Shown here in pieces: positions 16,791-25,903 of a stretch of DNA of 64,000 bases (position 1 is its first letter; every line of letters begins with the position of its first letter). The notes beneath the pieces are model-generated. The model was given only the letters and a program-made list of their open reading frames with translations, was not told the DNA's origin and ran no database searches. Both the position numbers and the translations under genes were made by a program. The stretch is from Ostreiculturibacter nitratireducens (GTDB lineage Bacteria > Pseudomonadota > Alphaproteobacteria > Rhodobacterales > Rhodobacteraceae). The stretch is taken from positions 350,264 to 414,263 of the forward strand of contig NZ_JAVQHL010000004.1 in NCBI RefSeq assembly GCF_032670585.1, read 5' to 3'.

Positions 16791-16946
16791 CTATTTCCGC
16801 TTGGGGCCGAAGAAATCCCACGCGACGAGAGCCACCGTCACCGCAATGACGGCGCCGAGGTCGAGGCGGGGGACCTTCCAGACGAGGATGCCGAGGAAGG
16901 CCGTGAGTATCGCGAAAGCGAAAATGGACATCAGGCGGTCGGTCAT
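16791..16946 (-). CDS. Small membrane protein of unknown function (51 aa)
   Basis: ATG 16946 follows AGGAGGACTG by a good spacing and opens a 51-codon frame ending in TAG. The protein has two hydrophobic segments (about 6-22 and 28-43) separated by a short charged loop WKVPRLDLG, and ends FFGPKRK, so a two-helix hairpin with positive C-terminus in the cytoplasm is likely. It starts 2 nt after the amidase stop and is thus the last gene of the amidase/TRAP operon. I do not recognise a family. Coding is supported by its ribosome site, hydropathy pattern and operon position. Confidence 0.6.
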   Translation of the reverse strand: MTDRLMSIFAFAILTAFLGILVWKVPRLDLGAVIAVTVALVAWDFFGPKRK

Positions 16947-16948
16947 CG

Positions 16949-18316
16949 TCAGTCCTCCTGTCCGAGTGTTTCGACGTGGCGGGCAAGCCAGGCCGCAGTG
17001 CGCAGAAGCCGTGCGTCGTCGCCACGGCGGCCTACCAGCTGGGCGCCCATCGGCAACCCATTCCCGGCGGTGAATACAGGTATCGTCACGGCGGGCATGC
17101 CGCAAAGCGTGAAGACACCGTTGAAGATGGCGGAGCCCGTGGAGCCGAGTCCTTCGGGCGCAGGCCCCGTCGCGGCCGGGACGAGGATAGCGTCGGCGCG
17201 CGACAGTATCTCGTCGAAGGCGGCGCGGAAGATGCCGGGCCAGTCGAGCGCGGCGAGGTAGTCGCGCGCCGGGACGGCCCGGCCCTTTTCCATCGCGTCA
17301 CGCGTCTCTTGCGAAAGCAGCTCCCAGCCGCGCTTCTCGTAGCCGTAGTAGCACTTCGCCATCTCGGCGAAGTTGATACGCTCCCGTATCGCGGCGGCAT
17401 CGCCGAAGGCGCTGGGAAGCTCCGTTTCGAAGCATTGTTCCCCGAGTGCGCCCGCGAGTTCCTCCATCGCGAGTCGCATCTCGTCGTGCGCCTCATCGAA
17501 GCCCGGCAGGCGGACGAAGGCCAGCGTCGGGGCGACGGGTGGCTTCGACTTCGCCACATCGAGCAGACGCGGCGGCGCCAGGAGCTCGGTCGCAGGATCA
17601 CCTTCGTCGTGGCCGAAGAGGACCTCGGCCAGCATCGCCGCATCTTCGGGCGTGCGGGCGAAGACCCCCACCGTGTCGAGGCTCGGCGATTGCTGCAGGA
17701 TCCCGGTGCGGGGGATGCGGCCGAAGGTCGGTTTGAACCCCGTGACGCCACAGAAGGACGCCGGCCGGATCACCGAGCCGCCGGTCTGAGTGCCCACGGC
17801 AAGCGGCACCATGCCCGCCGCTACCGCCGCAGCGGAACCCTGCGAGGACCCGCCCGGCGTATGGGCGGGGTTTACGGGGTTCCGTGTCTTGCCGGGCGCG
17901 AGATACGCGAGTTCGGTCGTCACGGTCTTGCCCACGACGATCGCGCCCGCCGCCTTCAGCCGCGCGACGATCTCCGCGTCACGGTCCGGCACCCGGCCCT
18001 TGTCGAGCGCGGCGCCGTTCTCGGTCGGGATACCCTTGGTGTCGATCACGTCCTTCAGCGCGACGGGCAGCCCGTGCAACGGCCCGATCGGCGCGCCGGA
18101 CATCCGCAGCCTGTCCAGGCGCTGCGCCTCGGCCATGACATGGTCGCCGTCGAGCCAGGCCCACGCCTGCACCTCGGGCTCTCGCGCGGCGATCTGGGCG
18201 AGGCAGGCCGAGGCGAGTTCGGTCGCCCTCAGAGCGCCATTCGCGATCCGGTCGCGCAATTCGACCGCAGAAAGGGCGAGGACCGGATATGGTCCTCTCA
18301 TCTGCTTACTTGCCAT
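16949..18316 (-). CDS. Amidase signature family protein
   Basis: A 455-residue amidase signature enzyme. The Ser-cisSer-Lys triad is visible: Lys88 in VALKDV, cis-Ser in TPGGSSQGSAAA (157/158) and nucleophile Ser181 in TGGSVIRPAS. Family members hydrolyse amides such as nicotinamide, indoleacetamide, malonamide or carboxylic amides in the cytoplasm. The ATG at 18316 overlaps the dctM stop; a second ATG at 18301 just after that stop is also possible. Placement right behind a TRAP transporter suggests it acts on the imported compound, but the substrate is unknown. Confidence 0.85.
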   Translation of the reverse strand: MASKQMRGPYPVLALSAVELRDRIANGALRATELASACLAQIAAREPEVQAWAWLDGDHVMAEAQRLDRLRMSGAPIGPLHGLPVALKDVIDTKGIPTENGAALDKGRVPDRDAEIVARLKAAGAIVVGKTVTTELAYLAPGKTRNPVNPAHTPGGSSQGSAAAVAAGMVPLAVGTQTGGSVIRPASFCGVTGFKPTFGRIPRTGILQQSPSLDTVGVFARTPEDAAMLAEVLFGHDEGDPATELLAPPRLLDVAKSKPPVAPTLAFVRLPGFDEAHDEMRLAMEELAGALGEQCFETELPSAFGDAAAIRERINFAEMAKCYYGYEKRGWELLSQETRDAMEKGRAVPARDYLAALDWPGIFRAAFDEILSRADAILVPAATGPAPEGLGSTGSAIFNGVFTLCGMPAVTIPVFTAGNGLPMGAQLVGRRGDDARLLRTAAWLARHVETLGQED

Positions 18317-19724
18317 AGATCATGTCCGGCAGCCCGAAGACGATGTTCGGATAGATGTAGACTATCGCCATCGAGATGAAGACCATGACCAGGAAGGGCA
18401 TGACCCCGGAGAAGATCTGCGTCAGCTTCACCTCGGGCGGGGCGATGCCCTTGAGGTAATAGGCCGACATCGCCATTGGCGGGGTCAGGAACGACGTCTG
18501 CAGGTTCAGCGCCACGAGGATGCCGAAGAACAGCGGATCCACCCCGAAATGCGGCAGCAAGGGCAGGAAGATCGGCACGAAGATGATGATGATCTCCGAC
18601 CATTCGAGCGGCCAGCCAAGAAGGAAGATGATGAGCTGCGCCACGAGCAGGAACTGCAGCGGCGTGATGTCGAGGCCCGTCACGAAGTCCGAAATGATCT
18701 GCTCGCCGCCGAGATAGGAGAAGACGGCGGAGAAGGTGTAGGAGCCGACGAAGAGCCAGCAGACCATCGCCGTCGTCCGGACCGTCAGGTAGACGCTTTC
18801 ACGCAGCCGCTGGAAGGTCATGGCGCGGTAGAGAACGGCAAGAACCATCCCGCCCAGCGCGCCGATCGAGGCGGCTTCCGTGGGCGTTGCGAGGCCGAAG
18901 AGGATGGAGCCCAGAACCGCCAGGATCAGCACCGCGAGCGGGAAGAAGGAGGTAAGGAGCATCATGAAGAGCTCCCCCCTCGGAACATCGGGCACTTCCT
19001 CGCTCGTGGGCTTCGGAGCGACGGAGGGCTGGATCAGCGTGCGGCCGACCACGTAGACGAGGTAGAGGCCTACGAGCAGGAAGCCCGGCAGGAGAGCGCC
19101 CGCATAAAGCCGCACGATCGAGACGCCCGATGCCGCGGCATAGACGATCAGCATGATCGAGGGCGGGATCAGTATGCCGAGCGTGCCGCCGGCGCAGATG
19201 ATGCCCGAGGCGAACGAGGGCTCATAACGGGCCTTCAGCATCTGCGGCAGCGCGAGTAGGCCCATCAGTGTCACGACCGCGCCGACGATGCCCGTAGCTG
19301 TCGCGAAGAGCGCACAGGTGATGAGCGCCGCGACGCCCATCGAACCGGGAACGTTCTTCGAAGCCACGTTGAGCGTGCCGAAAAGCCGATCGACGATGTT
19401 CGCCCGCTCGACGATGTACCCCATGAACAGGAACAGCGGAACGGCCGTCAGGACCTCGTTCGACATCACCGTGTAGGTCTGGTTGATGAAGAGGTCGAAA
19501 ATCCGGTTGTTGAAGAAGCCTTCGACCCAGGTGCTCCAGGACGTCCAGGTGTCTGCATCCTCGCCGAGCCTGTTGAAGGCCCGCCACATGCGGTCCCCGT
19601 CGAAATAGGCGTAGTAGCCAAAGCCGATCCCCAGCGCCATCAGCGTGAAGGCAATCGGGAACCCAAGGAATACGAGCACGATGAAGATGCCGAGCATCAT
19701 CAGGGCAACTTGCGGGTCGGTCAC
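18306..19724 (-). CDS. TRAP transporter large permease (DctM)
   Basis: A 472-residue DctM-type membrane subunit with about 12 hydrophobic segments, the SVPLFLFMGYIVE-type region (here TAVPLFLFMGYIVER) and the GTLGILIPPSIMLIVYA stretch typical of the family. The start is GTG at 19724. It uses ion-driven uptake with the small permease upstream (45 nt) and the periplasmic binding protein at 20418-21557. It is longer than the usual 425-430 residues, with an insert around 60-90 and a central loop (PKPTSEEVPDV), features of the mannitol/chloroaromatic-type TRAP group. Confidence 0.93.
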   Translation of the reverse strand: MTDPQVALMMLGIFIVLVFLGFPIAFTLMALGIGFGYYAYFDGDRMWRAFNRLGEDADTWTSWSTWVEGFFNNRIFDLFINQTYTVMSNEVLTAVPLFLFMGYIVERANIVDRLFGTLNVASKNVPGSMGVAALITCALFATATGIVGAVVTLMGLLALPQMLKARYEPSFASGIICAGGTLGILIPPSIMLIVYAAASGVSIVRLYAGALLPGFLLVGLYLVYVVGRTLIQPSVAPKPTSEEVPDVPRGELFMMLLTSFFPLAVLILAVLGSILFGLATPTEAASIGALGGMVLAVLYRAMTFQRLRESVYLTVRTTAMVCWLFVGSYTFSAVFSYLGGEQIISDFVTGLDITPLQFLLVAQLIIFLLGWPLEWSEIIIIFVPIFLPLLPHFGVDPLFFGILVALNLQTSFLTPPMAMSAYYLKGIAPPEVKLTQIFSGVMPFLVMVFISMAIVYIYPNIVFGLPDMIYGK

Positions 19725-19769
19725 GCTGAATACTCCGTTCTTGAGCCGGATGGAGACGGGTGCGGGCGA

Positions 19770-20342
19770 TTACTCGCCCGACTCGGCACGCTGTTTCATG
19801 AGAAGGGTTTCGGTCTCTTCCACGTCCTCTTCGGCCACGCGCCAGCGGCCTTCCTTGAGGCAGAGGATGCAGCGGAATATCTGCGCGATACCCTGGATGA
19901 AGAGAAGAAGTCCGGCGGCCACCATGACCGTCTTGAACTGGAAGATCGGAACGCCTGCGGGGCTGTTCACGCTGACCTCGCCATAGCCCCAGGAGCGCGA
20001 AGCGTATTTCCAGCCCGAAAGGATCAGGGCCGTGACACCCGGAAAGAAGAAGAAGAGGTAAAGGACGAGGTCCACCGCCGCCTGCGCGCGGGCTGGCCAG
20101 AGCCGGTAAAGGAAGTCGCCACGCACATGCCCCCCGCGGGAGAGCGTGTAGGCGCCGCCCATCATGAAGAGCGTGCCGTACATGATGAAGGAAACGTCCA
20201 GCGACCAGGGCGTGGGAGCATTGAAGATGTAACGGACGAGCACTTCGTAGCTCATCCCGAAAGTCATCAGGACGATGAGCCATCCGAAGGACTTGCCGAA
20301 CCAGGCCGAAAGCCGGTCGGCAAAGGTTATAAAGGCGATCAT
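19770..20342 (-). CDS. TRAP transporter small permease (DctQ)
   Basis: A 190-residue DctQ-type subunit with four hydrophobic helices. The WLIVLMTFGMSYEVLVRYIF region at the N-terminus is typical of the family. It lies between the binding-protein gene (76 nt upstream, with a hairpin in the gap) and dctM (45 nt downstream). It couples the large permease to the binding protein. The acidic tail EEDVEETETLLMKQRAESGE is cytoplasmic by prediction. Confidence 0.92.
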   Translation of the reverse strand: MIAFITFADRLSAWFGKSFGWLIVLMTFGMSYEVLVRYIFNAPTPWSLDVSFIMYGTLFMMGGAYTLSRGGHVRGDFLYRLWPARAQAAVDLVLYLFFFFPGVTALILSGWKYASRSWGYGEVSVNSPAGVPIFQFKTVMVAAGLLLFIQGIAQIFRCILCLKEGRWRVAEEDVEETETLLMKQRAESGE

Positions 20343-20369
20343 CTCAACTGCCCCCTGGTTGCACGTCGC

Positions 20370-20393
20370 CCGGGGGCGGAAAACCGCCCCCGG
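20370..20393 (-). terminator. Intercistronic hairpin between dctP and dctQ
   Basis: A perfect 10-bp GC stem (CCGGGGGCGG at 20370-20379 with 20384-20393) and AAAA loop (UUUU on the mRNA side) lies in the 75-nt gap. No U-run follows. It is a likely attenuator or 3' end protector that gives more binding protein than permease. Confidence 0.6.
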
Positions 20394-20417
20394 ACTGCAT
20401 CATACTCGCTTGTTGCC

Positions 20418-21557
20418 TCAGAGCTTCAGCTTGCCCGGGAAGTAGTGGTCGTAGGCAAGCGCATAGTCGGGCGAGTTCATCAGTTCGTAGAACGTCACTC
20501 GCTCCACCCAGGCGCGCTGGCTGTCGAGCACCTTCTTCATGAAGGGATCTTCCTCCAACGTCGGGATCAGCTGGTCCCAGGCGCTCAGCTGGCCGGACAG
20601 AATGTCCTTCGAGGTCCGATGCACGGTCACGCCGCTCTCGTTCTGAAGCTTCTGCAGGTCAGCCGAATAGTTGTCGAGCGCGATCGCGGTGTTCGCGGTC
20701 GAGGCCGCCTCGACCGAATAGCGCAGGATCGCCTGGAGGTCCTCCGGCAGGTCCTCGACGAAGTCCCGGTTGAACAGGAATTCGAAGCTTTCGGAGGCCT
20801 GGTGGTAGGACGACAGGTAGTAGTTCTTGGCCACGTCCTGGGCGCCGAAGCGGCTGTCCGAGGACGGGTTGTTGAACTCGAACGCGTCGATGACGCCGCG
20901 CTCCATCGCAGGCACGATCTCGCCGCCCGGAAGCTGCGCGACCGACATGCCCATGGACTGCAGAAGGTCGGCGGCGAGGCCGACGGTGCGGTACTTGAAG
21001 CCCTGGAGATCGGACACGGTGTTCACTTCGCCCTTGAACCAGCCGAAGGGCTGGGCGGGCATCGGGAAGCCGAGATAGCCGATGACGTTGAGGCCCATGA
21101 TGTCCTGGGTGAGCTCGCGGTAGAACTCCATCCCGCCGCCGGCGTAGAACCAGGCGAGCATCGTGTTGGCCGAACCGCCAAACACCGGGCCGGTGCCGAA
21201 GAGCGAGGCGGCCTTGTTCTTGCCGTACCAGTAGACGGGCACGGAATGCGCCGCGTCGAGGACACCGTCATTGACCGCGTCGAGCACCTGGAAGGCGCCC
21301 ACGACCGCGCCCGAGGGCAGCAGGTCGACCTTGAGGCGGCCGCCGGACATGGCTTCGACCCGATCGGTGTACTGCTTGGCAAAGTCCATCCAGATGTCCG
21401 AGGCAGGCCAGGAGGTCTGCATCTTCATCACGATCGGCGCCTGGGCCAGCACGGCCGGCGCAGCGAGCGTCGAGGCGGCGGCAGCGGTGCCGCCGAGAGC
21501 GCCTTTGCGAAGGAACGAACGGCGCGACATCTGCGCCGGCGTATCTGATTTCGTCAT
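20418..21557 (-). CDS. TRAP transporter periplasmic solute-binding protein (DctP), Tat-exported
   Basis: A 379-residue DctP-family binding protein. The twin-arginine signal SRRSFLRKG lies at 11-19, with a likely cut after VLA near residue 43. ATG 21557 has GGGAGG upstream. MKMQTSWPASD at the mature N-terminus and the ERGVIDAFEFNNPSSD ligand region resemble the TakP (2-oxo acid) and mannitol-type group. The conserved ligand-carboxylate Arg is probably in FKYRTVGLA. The ligand is therefore likely a carboxylate, perhaps an amide-bearing acid given the downstream amidase; this is inference. Confidence 0.92.
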   Translation of the reverse strand: MTKSDTPAQMSRRSFLRKGALGGTAAAASTLAAPAVLAQAPIVMKMQTSWPASDIWMDFAKQYTDRVEAMSGGRLKVDLLPSGAVVGAFQVLDAVNDGVLDAAHSVPVYWYGKNKAASLFGTGPVFGGSANTMLAWFYAGGGMEFYRELTQDIMGLNVIGYLGFPMPAQPFGWFKGEVNTVSDLQGFKYRTVGLAADLLQSMGMSVAQLPGGEIVPAMERGVIDAFEFNNPSSDSRFGAQDVAKNYYLSSYHQASESFEFLFNRDFVEDLPEDLQAILRYSVEAASTANTAIALDNYSADLQKLQNESGVTVHRTSKDILSGQLSAWDQLIPTLEEDPFMKKVLDSQRAWVERVTFYELMNSPDYALAYDHYFPGKLKL

Positions 21558-21753
21558 GTTTTCCTCCCGTATGGTGCAGGTTACAATGAGCGACAAAGCG
21601 TCGTGCAAGCCTGATGTGGCAAAGTTTGCTTACCAATCTTCGCAATTCAAGGCCAAACTTGCCTCGAGACCACAGAAAAACGCCCTTCCTCCCCGACCAC
21701 GCCAGAGAAGCACGGGGAAATAACAGAACTGCGGCATTCCGTCGCAGCCGGCG

Positions 21754-22821
21754 TCAGTTCGCCCAGGTGGTGTAACCGATCTTCATCGTCGTGCCGTCGT
21801 AGCCGTTCACGCGGAACTGCGAGATCCGGCCCTGGTTCGTGCGCACGCAGACATAGGTACCGACCGGCAGCGCCAGGAGCGGGATCTGCGACGACGTGAA
21901 GGTCTCGGCCGCACATCCGGCATAGCCGCGATTCGAGCCGTCGCCGCGCGCGAGCTGCGCCCCGTTCCTCGGCGCGATGAACTTCACCGCCGGATTGACC
22001 GCACGATACCAGATGTCGACGCCGGGGCCGCCGATCATGCCGTTGTCAAGGTTTGCCGTGTAGGTCTGCGGCAGGTCGAGATGCCCGGTGGATTGGGTGC
22101 TGGGGATCGTCGGCAGCGGCGTGGGCGTCGGCAAGGGTGTCGGCAGGGGAAGCGGCATCGGCAGTGGCGTCGGCGCTCCGGGCCAGGTTCCGGTGTAGAC
22201 CGCGACCGACGACGCCCTCTCGTTGATGAAGGGCCCAAGGACCGGATCGTCGTTCACCACCGTGCGGCAATAGCCGCCGAGGTTCGTGTTCACGCAAAGC
22301 CGCGCCCGCGCCGCGCCCTCCAGCCGGACGGAAGAGATACGGTCGTTGAAGGTCGGATTGAGCGCGTTGAGCGTGCCGACGCCGATGCAGAAATGCTGGC
22401 CTTCGTAATTCGGGTTCACGTAGAAGCACGCCTGGTCGACGGGCGGCCCCGGTGGAAGCCCCGGAGGCACCCCGCCGTCACCGCAGACGATCGACAGCCT
22501 CGGCCCGTCCGCGCCGATCGTGAAGACGAGACGGCAGTCGGGCGCGGGAGCGCCATCGCCGGCTGGCGGCACCGTGGTGAGATAGCTCGAGCTGACCCAG
22601 CCGTCCGGCCCCGGGTGCTGGATATGGCACCAGCCATTTGCTTCGCATTCGGTGACGTCCACGACCTCGCCCGGCTCCAGCGTGTCGACTACGCCGTAGC
22701 TCGTTCCAGGGCCGGAGCGGACGTTGAGCCAGGTGGAGGACGCCGCCTCGATCGCGCGCGACGCGGCGGACGAGGCGAACACGAACAGTGCGGCAACGAG
22801 AACTGAACGCAGGCGGTGCAT
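21754..22821 (-). CDS. Secreted SH3b and crystallin-like domain protein
   Basis: A 355-residue exported protein. Residues 1-23 are a Sec signal peptide. Residues 28-83 form a bacterial SH3 domain (WLNVRSGPGTSYGVV, GWVSSSYL). Residues 130-210 hold two half-repeats (ACFYVNPNYEGQHFCI then RLCVNTNLGGYCRTV, each ending in ISSVRL or ASSVAVY) like a beta/gamma-crystallin or I36 inhibitor fold. A proline/threonine-rich linker spans about 215-243, followed by a C-terminal domain of about 110 residues I do not recognise. Single gene, no operon partner. Likely periplasmic or cell-surface binding protein; function unknown. Confidence 0.75.
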   Translation of the reverse strand: MHRLRSVLVAALFVFASSAASRAIEAASSTWLNVRSGPGTSYGVVDTLEPGEVVDVTECEANGWCHIQHPGPDGWVSSSYLTTVPPAGDGAPAPDCRLVFTIGADGPRLSIVCGDGGVPPGLPPGPPVDQACFYVNPNYEGQHFCIGVGTLNALNPTFNDRISSVRLEGAARARLCVNTNLGGYCRTVVNDDPVLGPFINERASSVAVYTGTWPGAPTPLPMPLPLPTPLPTPTPLPTIPSTQSTGHLDLPQTYTANLDNGMIGGPGVDIWYRAVNPAVKFIAPRNGAQLARGDGSNRGYAGCAAETFTSSQIPLLALPVGTYVCVRTNQGRISQFRVNGYDGTTMKIGYTTWAN

Positions 22822-22966
22822 GGCAGATCCTCCCTTCGGGCTCGGCGCGCTCGCCCCGGCGGGCGCCTTGGGTCCGACGGATGCAAGCCTAGCGCGAAAA
22901 CGGAGGCGCGGACTTGCTTCAGATCAAGACCTCGGCCGGGCCGGCCAAGCGGCCCCTGCCCCGATG

Positions 22967-24040
22967 TCAGACCCTTCCCCTGCCGCCCGCGAACAGCTGG
23001 CCGGTTCGCGTCTCCAGGTAGTCGCCAAAGGGGATTTCCTCCTGCTTCAGGAAACCCTTCGCGGGCAGCTTGCCGTCCCGCACCATTTCGATCACGGCGG
23101 CCACCGAGGCGGAGGTGGTCCAGGCGATTGCGGTGCGATGGCGGCCGGCGATCTCCATCGGGTAGTAGGCGCGGACGAACTCCTTCCGCAGCAGCTGCGG
23201 CCCCTGCCAGCCCTCGGCGGCGACGTGGAGGTAGACCACGTCCTCGTCCACCGGAGGCTTCGCGTGGGTAAGGATCTGCCCCGCCAACTCGCGCTTTTCC
23301 CGCATCAGAAGCTCGTGGAAGAAGAAGTTCATGAGCTGCACGTGGCCGGGATAGCGCATCGTCTTGTAGTCGATGTTCTCCACCCGCCCGGCGTAGGTTT
23401 CGCACATCGTGCCGAGCCCGCCCGACGTCGTGAAAGCCTCGAGCTTCACGCCGTCGACGTAGACCGTCTCGATCCATTCCATGGCCGAGACCATCTTGTG
23501 GACACCCTCCTCGATCACCTCGCAATCGTTGAGATACTCGTTCACGACGCCCTCGGGCGACCAGTTGAAGGCGTAGCCGAGAAGCCCGGTCGGGTGCTGC
23601 GGCAGCGCCCCGACGCGAAGCCGGATCGAACGCACCCGGTCGAAGCGCCCTGCCAGGTCGGCGCCGACGATACCGACGAGACCGGGCGCGAGGCCGCATT
23701 GCGGAGCCATGATCCCGGCCGAGGTTTCCGCGAGATGACGAATGTGCTTCGTCGTCGGCACATCCTCGGTCAGGTCGAAGTAGTGGATGCCGACCGCGCG
23801 CGCGGCCGTCGCCACGCCCTTGTTGAGCGCATAGGGCAGACAGGACAGCACCGCCTCGTAGGGCTCAAGGAGCGCGGAAAGCGCACCAGCGTCGCCCAGA
23901 TCGGCCTGCCGCGTCGGGAATGGCGCCGCACGGGGCACCGCGTCGATCCCCGTCACCTCGAAGCCCGCCTCGGCCAGGAGTTCCGCCGCGAGATGGCCGA
24001 CCTTGCCCAATCCCAGAACTGCGACCTTTTTGAACGACAT
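22967..24040 (-). CDS. Saccharopine dehydrogenase-like oxidoreductase
   Basis: A 357-residue protein of the saccharopine dehydrogenase family. The Rossmann motif GLGKVGH lies at 10-16 and is followed by the family's LSCLPYALN, FDLTED and APQCGLAPGLVGIV blocks. Length suits lysine-6-dehydrogenase-like or carboxynorspermidine-type members rather than the bifunctional enzyme. The next gene upstream, 24229-25734, is an ALDH7-type dehydrogenase of the same pathway (2-aminoadipate semialdehyde), though a strong terminator separates the two. A role in lysine breakdown is likely; the exact reaction (saccharopine cleavage or direct lysine deamination) is open. Confidence 0.82.
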   Translation of the reverse strand: MSFKKVAVLGLGKVGHLAAELLAEAGFEVTGIDAVPRAAPFPTRQADLGDAGALSALLEPYEAVLSCLPYALNKGVATAARAVGIHYFDLTEDVPTTKHIRHLAETSAGIMAPQCGLAPGLVGIVGADLAGRFDRVRSIRLRVGALPQHPTGLLGYAFNWSPEGVVNEYLNDCEVIEEGVHKMVSAMEWIETVYVDGVKLEAFTTSGGLGTMCETYAGRVENIDYKTMRYPGHVQLMNFFFHELLMREKRELAGQILTHAKPPVDEDVVYLHVAAEGWQGPQLLRKEFVRAYYPMEIAGRHRTAIAWTTSASVAAVIEMVRDGKLPAKGFLKQEEIPFGDYLETRTGQLFAGGRGRV

Positions 24041-24164
24041 GCCCGTTTACCTTTCTTCCGGTTCCTTTCCCGGCATCGCACCGGTTCGCCGCCACATTCG
24101 CCCGCTTCCGGGGCGATTTGTTCCGGCATTTCGGCGGGTTCGCGCACGGATCGCACAAAAGTGA

Positions 24165-24197
24165 CGACCCGGCCGGTCAAACTGCCCGGCCGGGTCG
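24165..24197 (-). terminator. Rho-independent terminator of the ALDH gene
   Basis: A perfect 12-bp stem (24165-24176 with 24186-24197, CGACCCGGCCGG) and 9-nt loop lies 32 nt past the ALDH stop. On the minus strand it is followed by TCACTTTTG. It separates this gene from the saccharopine-dehydrogenase-like gene. Confidence 0.75.
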
Positions 24198-24228
24198 CAA
24201 AAGGGTCATCGGCGAGGAGCCGTCCGGC

Positions 24229-25734
24229 TCAGATGTCGAACTTCACCCCTTGGGCAAGCGGCAACTTGGCCGAGTAGTTGATCGTGTTGGTCTGGCGGCG
24301 CATGTAGCCCTTCCAGGCGTCCGAACCCGACTCGCGCCCCCCGCCCGTCTCCTTCTCGCCGCCGAACGCGCCGCCGATCTCGGCCCCCGATGGGCCGATG
24401 TTGACGTTGGCGATGCCACAGTCGGAGCCGACGGCGGAAAGGAAGGTCTCCGCCTCGCGCAGGTTGAGCGTGAAGATGCAGGAGGAAAGGCCCTGCGGCA
24501 CGTCGTTCTGAAGCGCCAGCGCCTCTTCGAGGGTGTCGTAGCCCATGACGTAGAGGATGGGCGCGAAGGTCTCCTCCTTCACCACCGCGGTCTGGGCGGG
24601 CATCTCGGCGATGGCTGGCTCGACATAGGCGCCACCCTGCGGGACGCCTTCCGCGACGACGCGTCCACCGTGGACCGTGCCGCCTTCGTCCTTCGCGCGT
24701 TCGAGAGCCGAGAGCATCCGGTCACGGGACGCGTGATCGACCAGCGGGCCAACGAGCGTCGTGCCCTTGCGGGGATCGCCGATGGGCAGGCTGCCGTAGG
24801 CCTTGACGAGGCGTTGGGTCAGTTCCTCGCGGATCGAGTTGTGCGCGATGAGACGGCGCAGCGAGGTGCAGCGCTGACCGGCTGTACCGACGGCCGAGAA
24901 GACGATCGCGCGCACCGCCATGTCGAGATCGGCCGAGGGCGCGACGATCATGGCGTTGTTGCCGCCGAGTTCGAGGATCGAACGGCCGAAGCGTTCGGCA
25001 ACCTTCGGTCCGACGATCCGGCCCATGCGGGTCGAGCCGGTGGCGGAGACGATCGGCACGTCGCGCGAAGTCACCAGCGCCTCGCCGATCGCCGGGCCGC
25101 CGATCACAAGTTGCACGAGGCCCTCGGGCGCATCGCCGAAGCGGGCGATCGCGCGTTCCATGGCCTTCATCGTCGCCATCGCGGTCAGCGGCGTCTTCTC
25201 GGACGGCTTCCAGATCACCGGGTCGCCGCAGACGAGCGCGAGCGCCGCGTTCCAGGACCAGACCGCGACCGGGAAGTTGAAGGCCGAGATGACGGCGCAA
25301 GGCCCCATCGGATGCCAGCTTTCCATCATCCGGTGGCCCGGGCGCTCGGAGGCGATGGTGAGACCGTAGAGCTGGCGCGACAGGCCTACCGCGAAGTCGC
25401 AGATGTCGATCATCTCCTGCACCTCGCCCAGACCTTCGGAGACGATCTTGCCGACTTCGAGGGTCACGAGCGCACCGAGGTCATCCTTGGCCGAGCGCAA
25501 TTCTTCGCCGAGGAGGCGGACGAGTTCGCCCCGGCGCGGCGCCGGCACCTCGCGCCAGGCCCGGAAGGCGGCCTGCGAGCGGGCGATGACGGCCGACATC
25601 TCCGCCGGGTCGGTTTCGTGGACCCGCGCTATTTCCGCCCCGTCGATGGGCGAATGCACGACGAGATTGCCGCCGGTGGTCGCAGCGGGATCAAGGCCGA
25701 GGGAGGCGAAGAGGGCGGTAAGGCTCGCGGTCAT
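24229..25734 (-). CDS. Aldehyde dehydrogenase, ALDH7 type (2-aminoadipate semialdehyde dehydrogenase)
   Basis: A 501-residue NAD(P)-dependent aldehyde dehydrogenase. Asn153 (FNFP), Glu255 (LELGG) and the nucleophile Cys289 (GQRCTS) are present. The GQRCTSLRRL context, AEIGGAFGGEKETGGGRESGSDAWK and the TNTINYS end are hallmarks of the ALDH7/antiquitin group, which oxidises 2-aminoadipate-6-semialdehyde (in equilibrium with piperideine-6-carboxylate) in lysine catabolism. The saccharopine-dehydrogenase-like gene next door supports this. A strong terminator follows the gene. Confidence 0.88.
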   Translation of the reverse strand: MTASLTALFASLGLDPAATTGGNLVVHSPIDGAEIARVHETDPAEMSAVIARSQAAFRAWREVPAPRRGELVRLLGEELRSAKDDLGALVTLEVGKIVSEGLGEVQEMIDICDFAVGLSRQLYGLTIASERPGHRMMESWHPMGPCAVISAFNFPVAVWSWNAALALVCGDPVIWKPSEKTPLTAMATMKAMERAIARFGDAPEGLVQLVIGGPAIGEALVTSRDVPIVSATGSTRMGRIVGPKVAERFGRSILELGGNNAMIVAPSADLDMAVRAIVFSAVGTAGQRCTSLRRLIAHNSIREELTQRLVKAYGSLPIGDPRKGTTLVGPLVDHASRDRMLSALERAKDEGGTVHGGRVVAEGVPQGGAYVEPAIAEMPAQTAVVKEETFAPILYVMGYDTLEEALALQNDVPQGLSSCIFTLNLREAETFLSAVGSDCGIANVNIGPSGAEIGGAFGGEKETGGGRESGSDAWKGYMRRQTNTINYSAKLPLAQGVKFDI

Positions 25735-25903
25735 GGCTTCGTTCCTTTTCTGTGGTGGCGCGTCACGGCACAGCGCAGGTCCCGGCTGGACCGGCGCACG
25801 GAACCGGACTCGTCCGGGTGTTCGTCGCCTCCTTCATCCCGCGCCCTTGGGCCGGGATCAAGAGCTACGCGACGGCATTTCGGCCCAGCGTGAACGCAGA
25901 GGG

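Noticed and set aside
17790..19259. 489-codon plus-strand open frame rich in Asp/Glu/Arg
   Set aside because: Antisense of the TRAP large permease and amidase; charged low-complexity translation is what a membrane protein gene gives in reverse.
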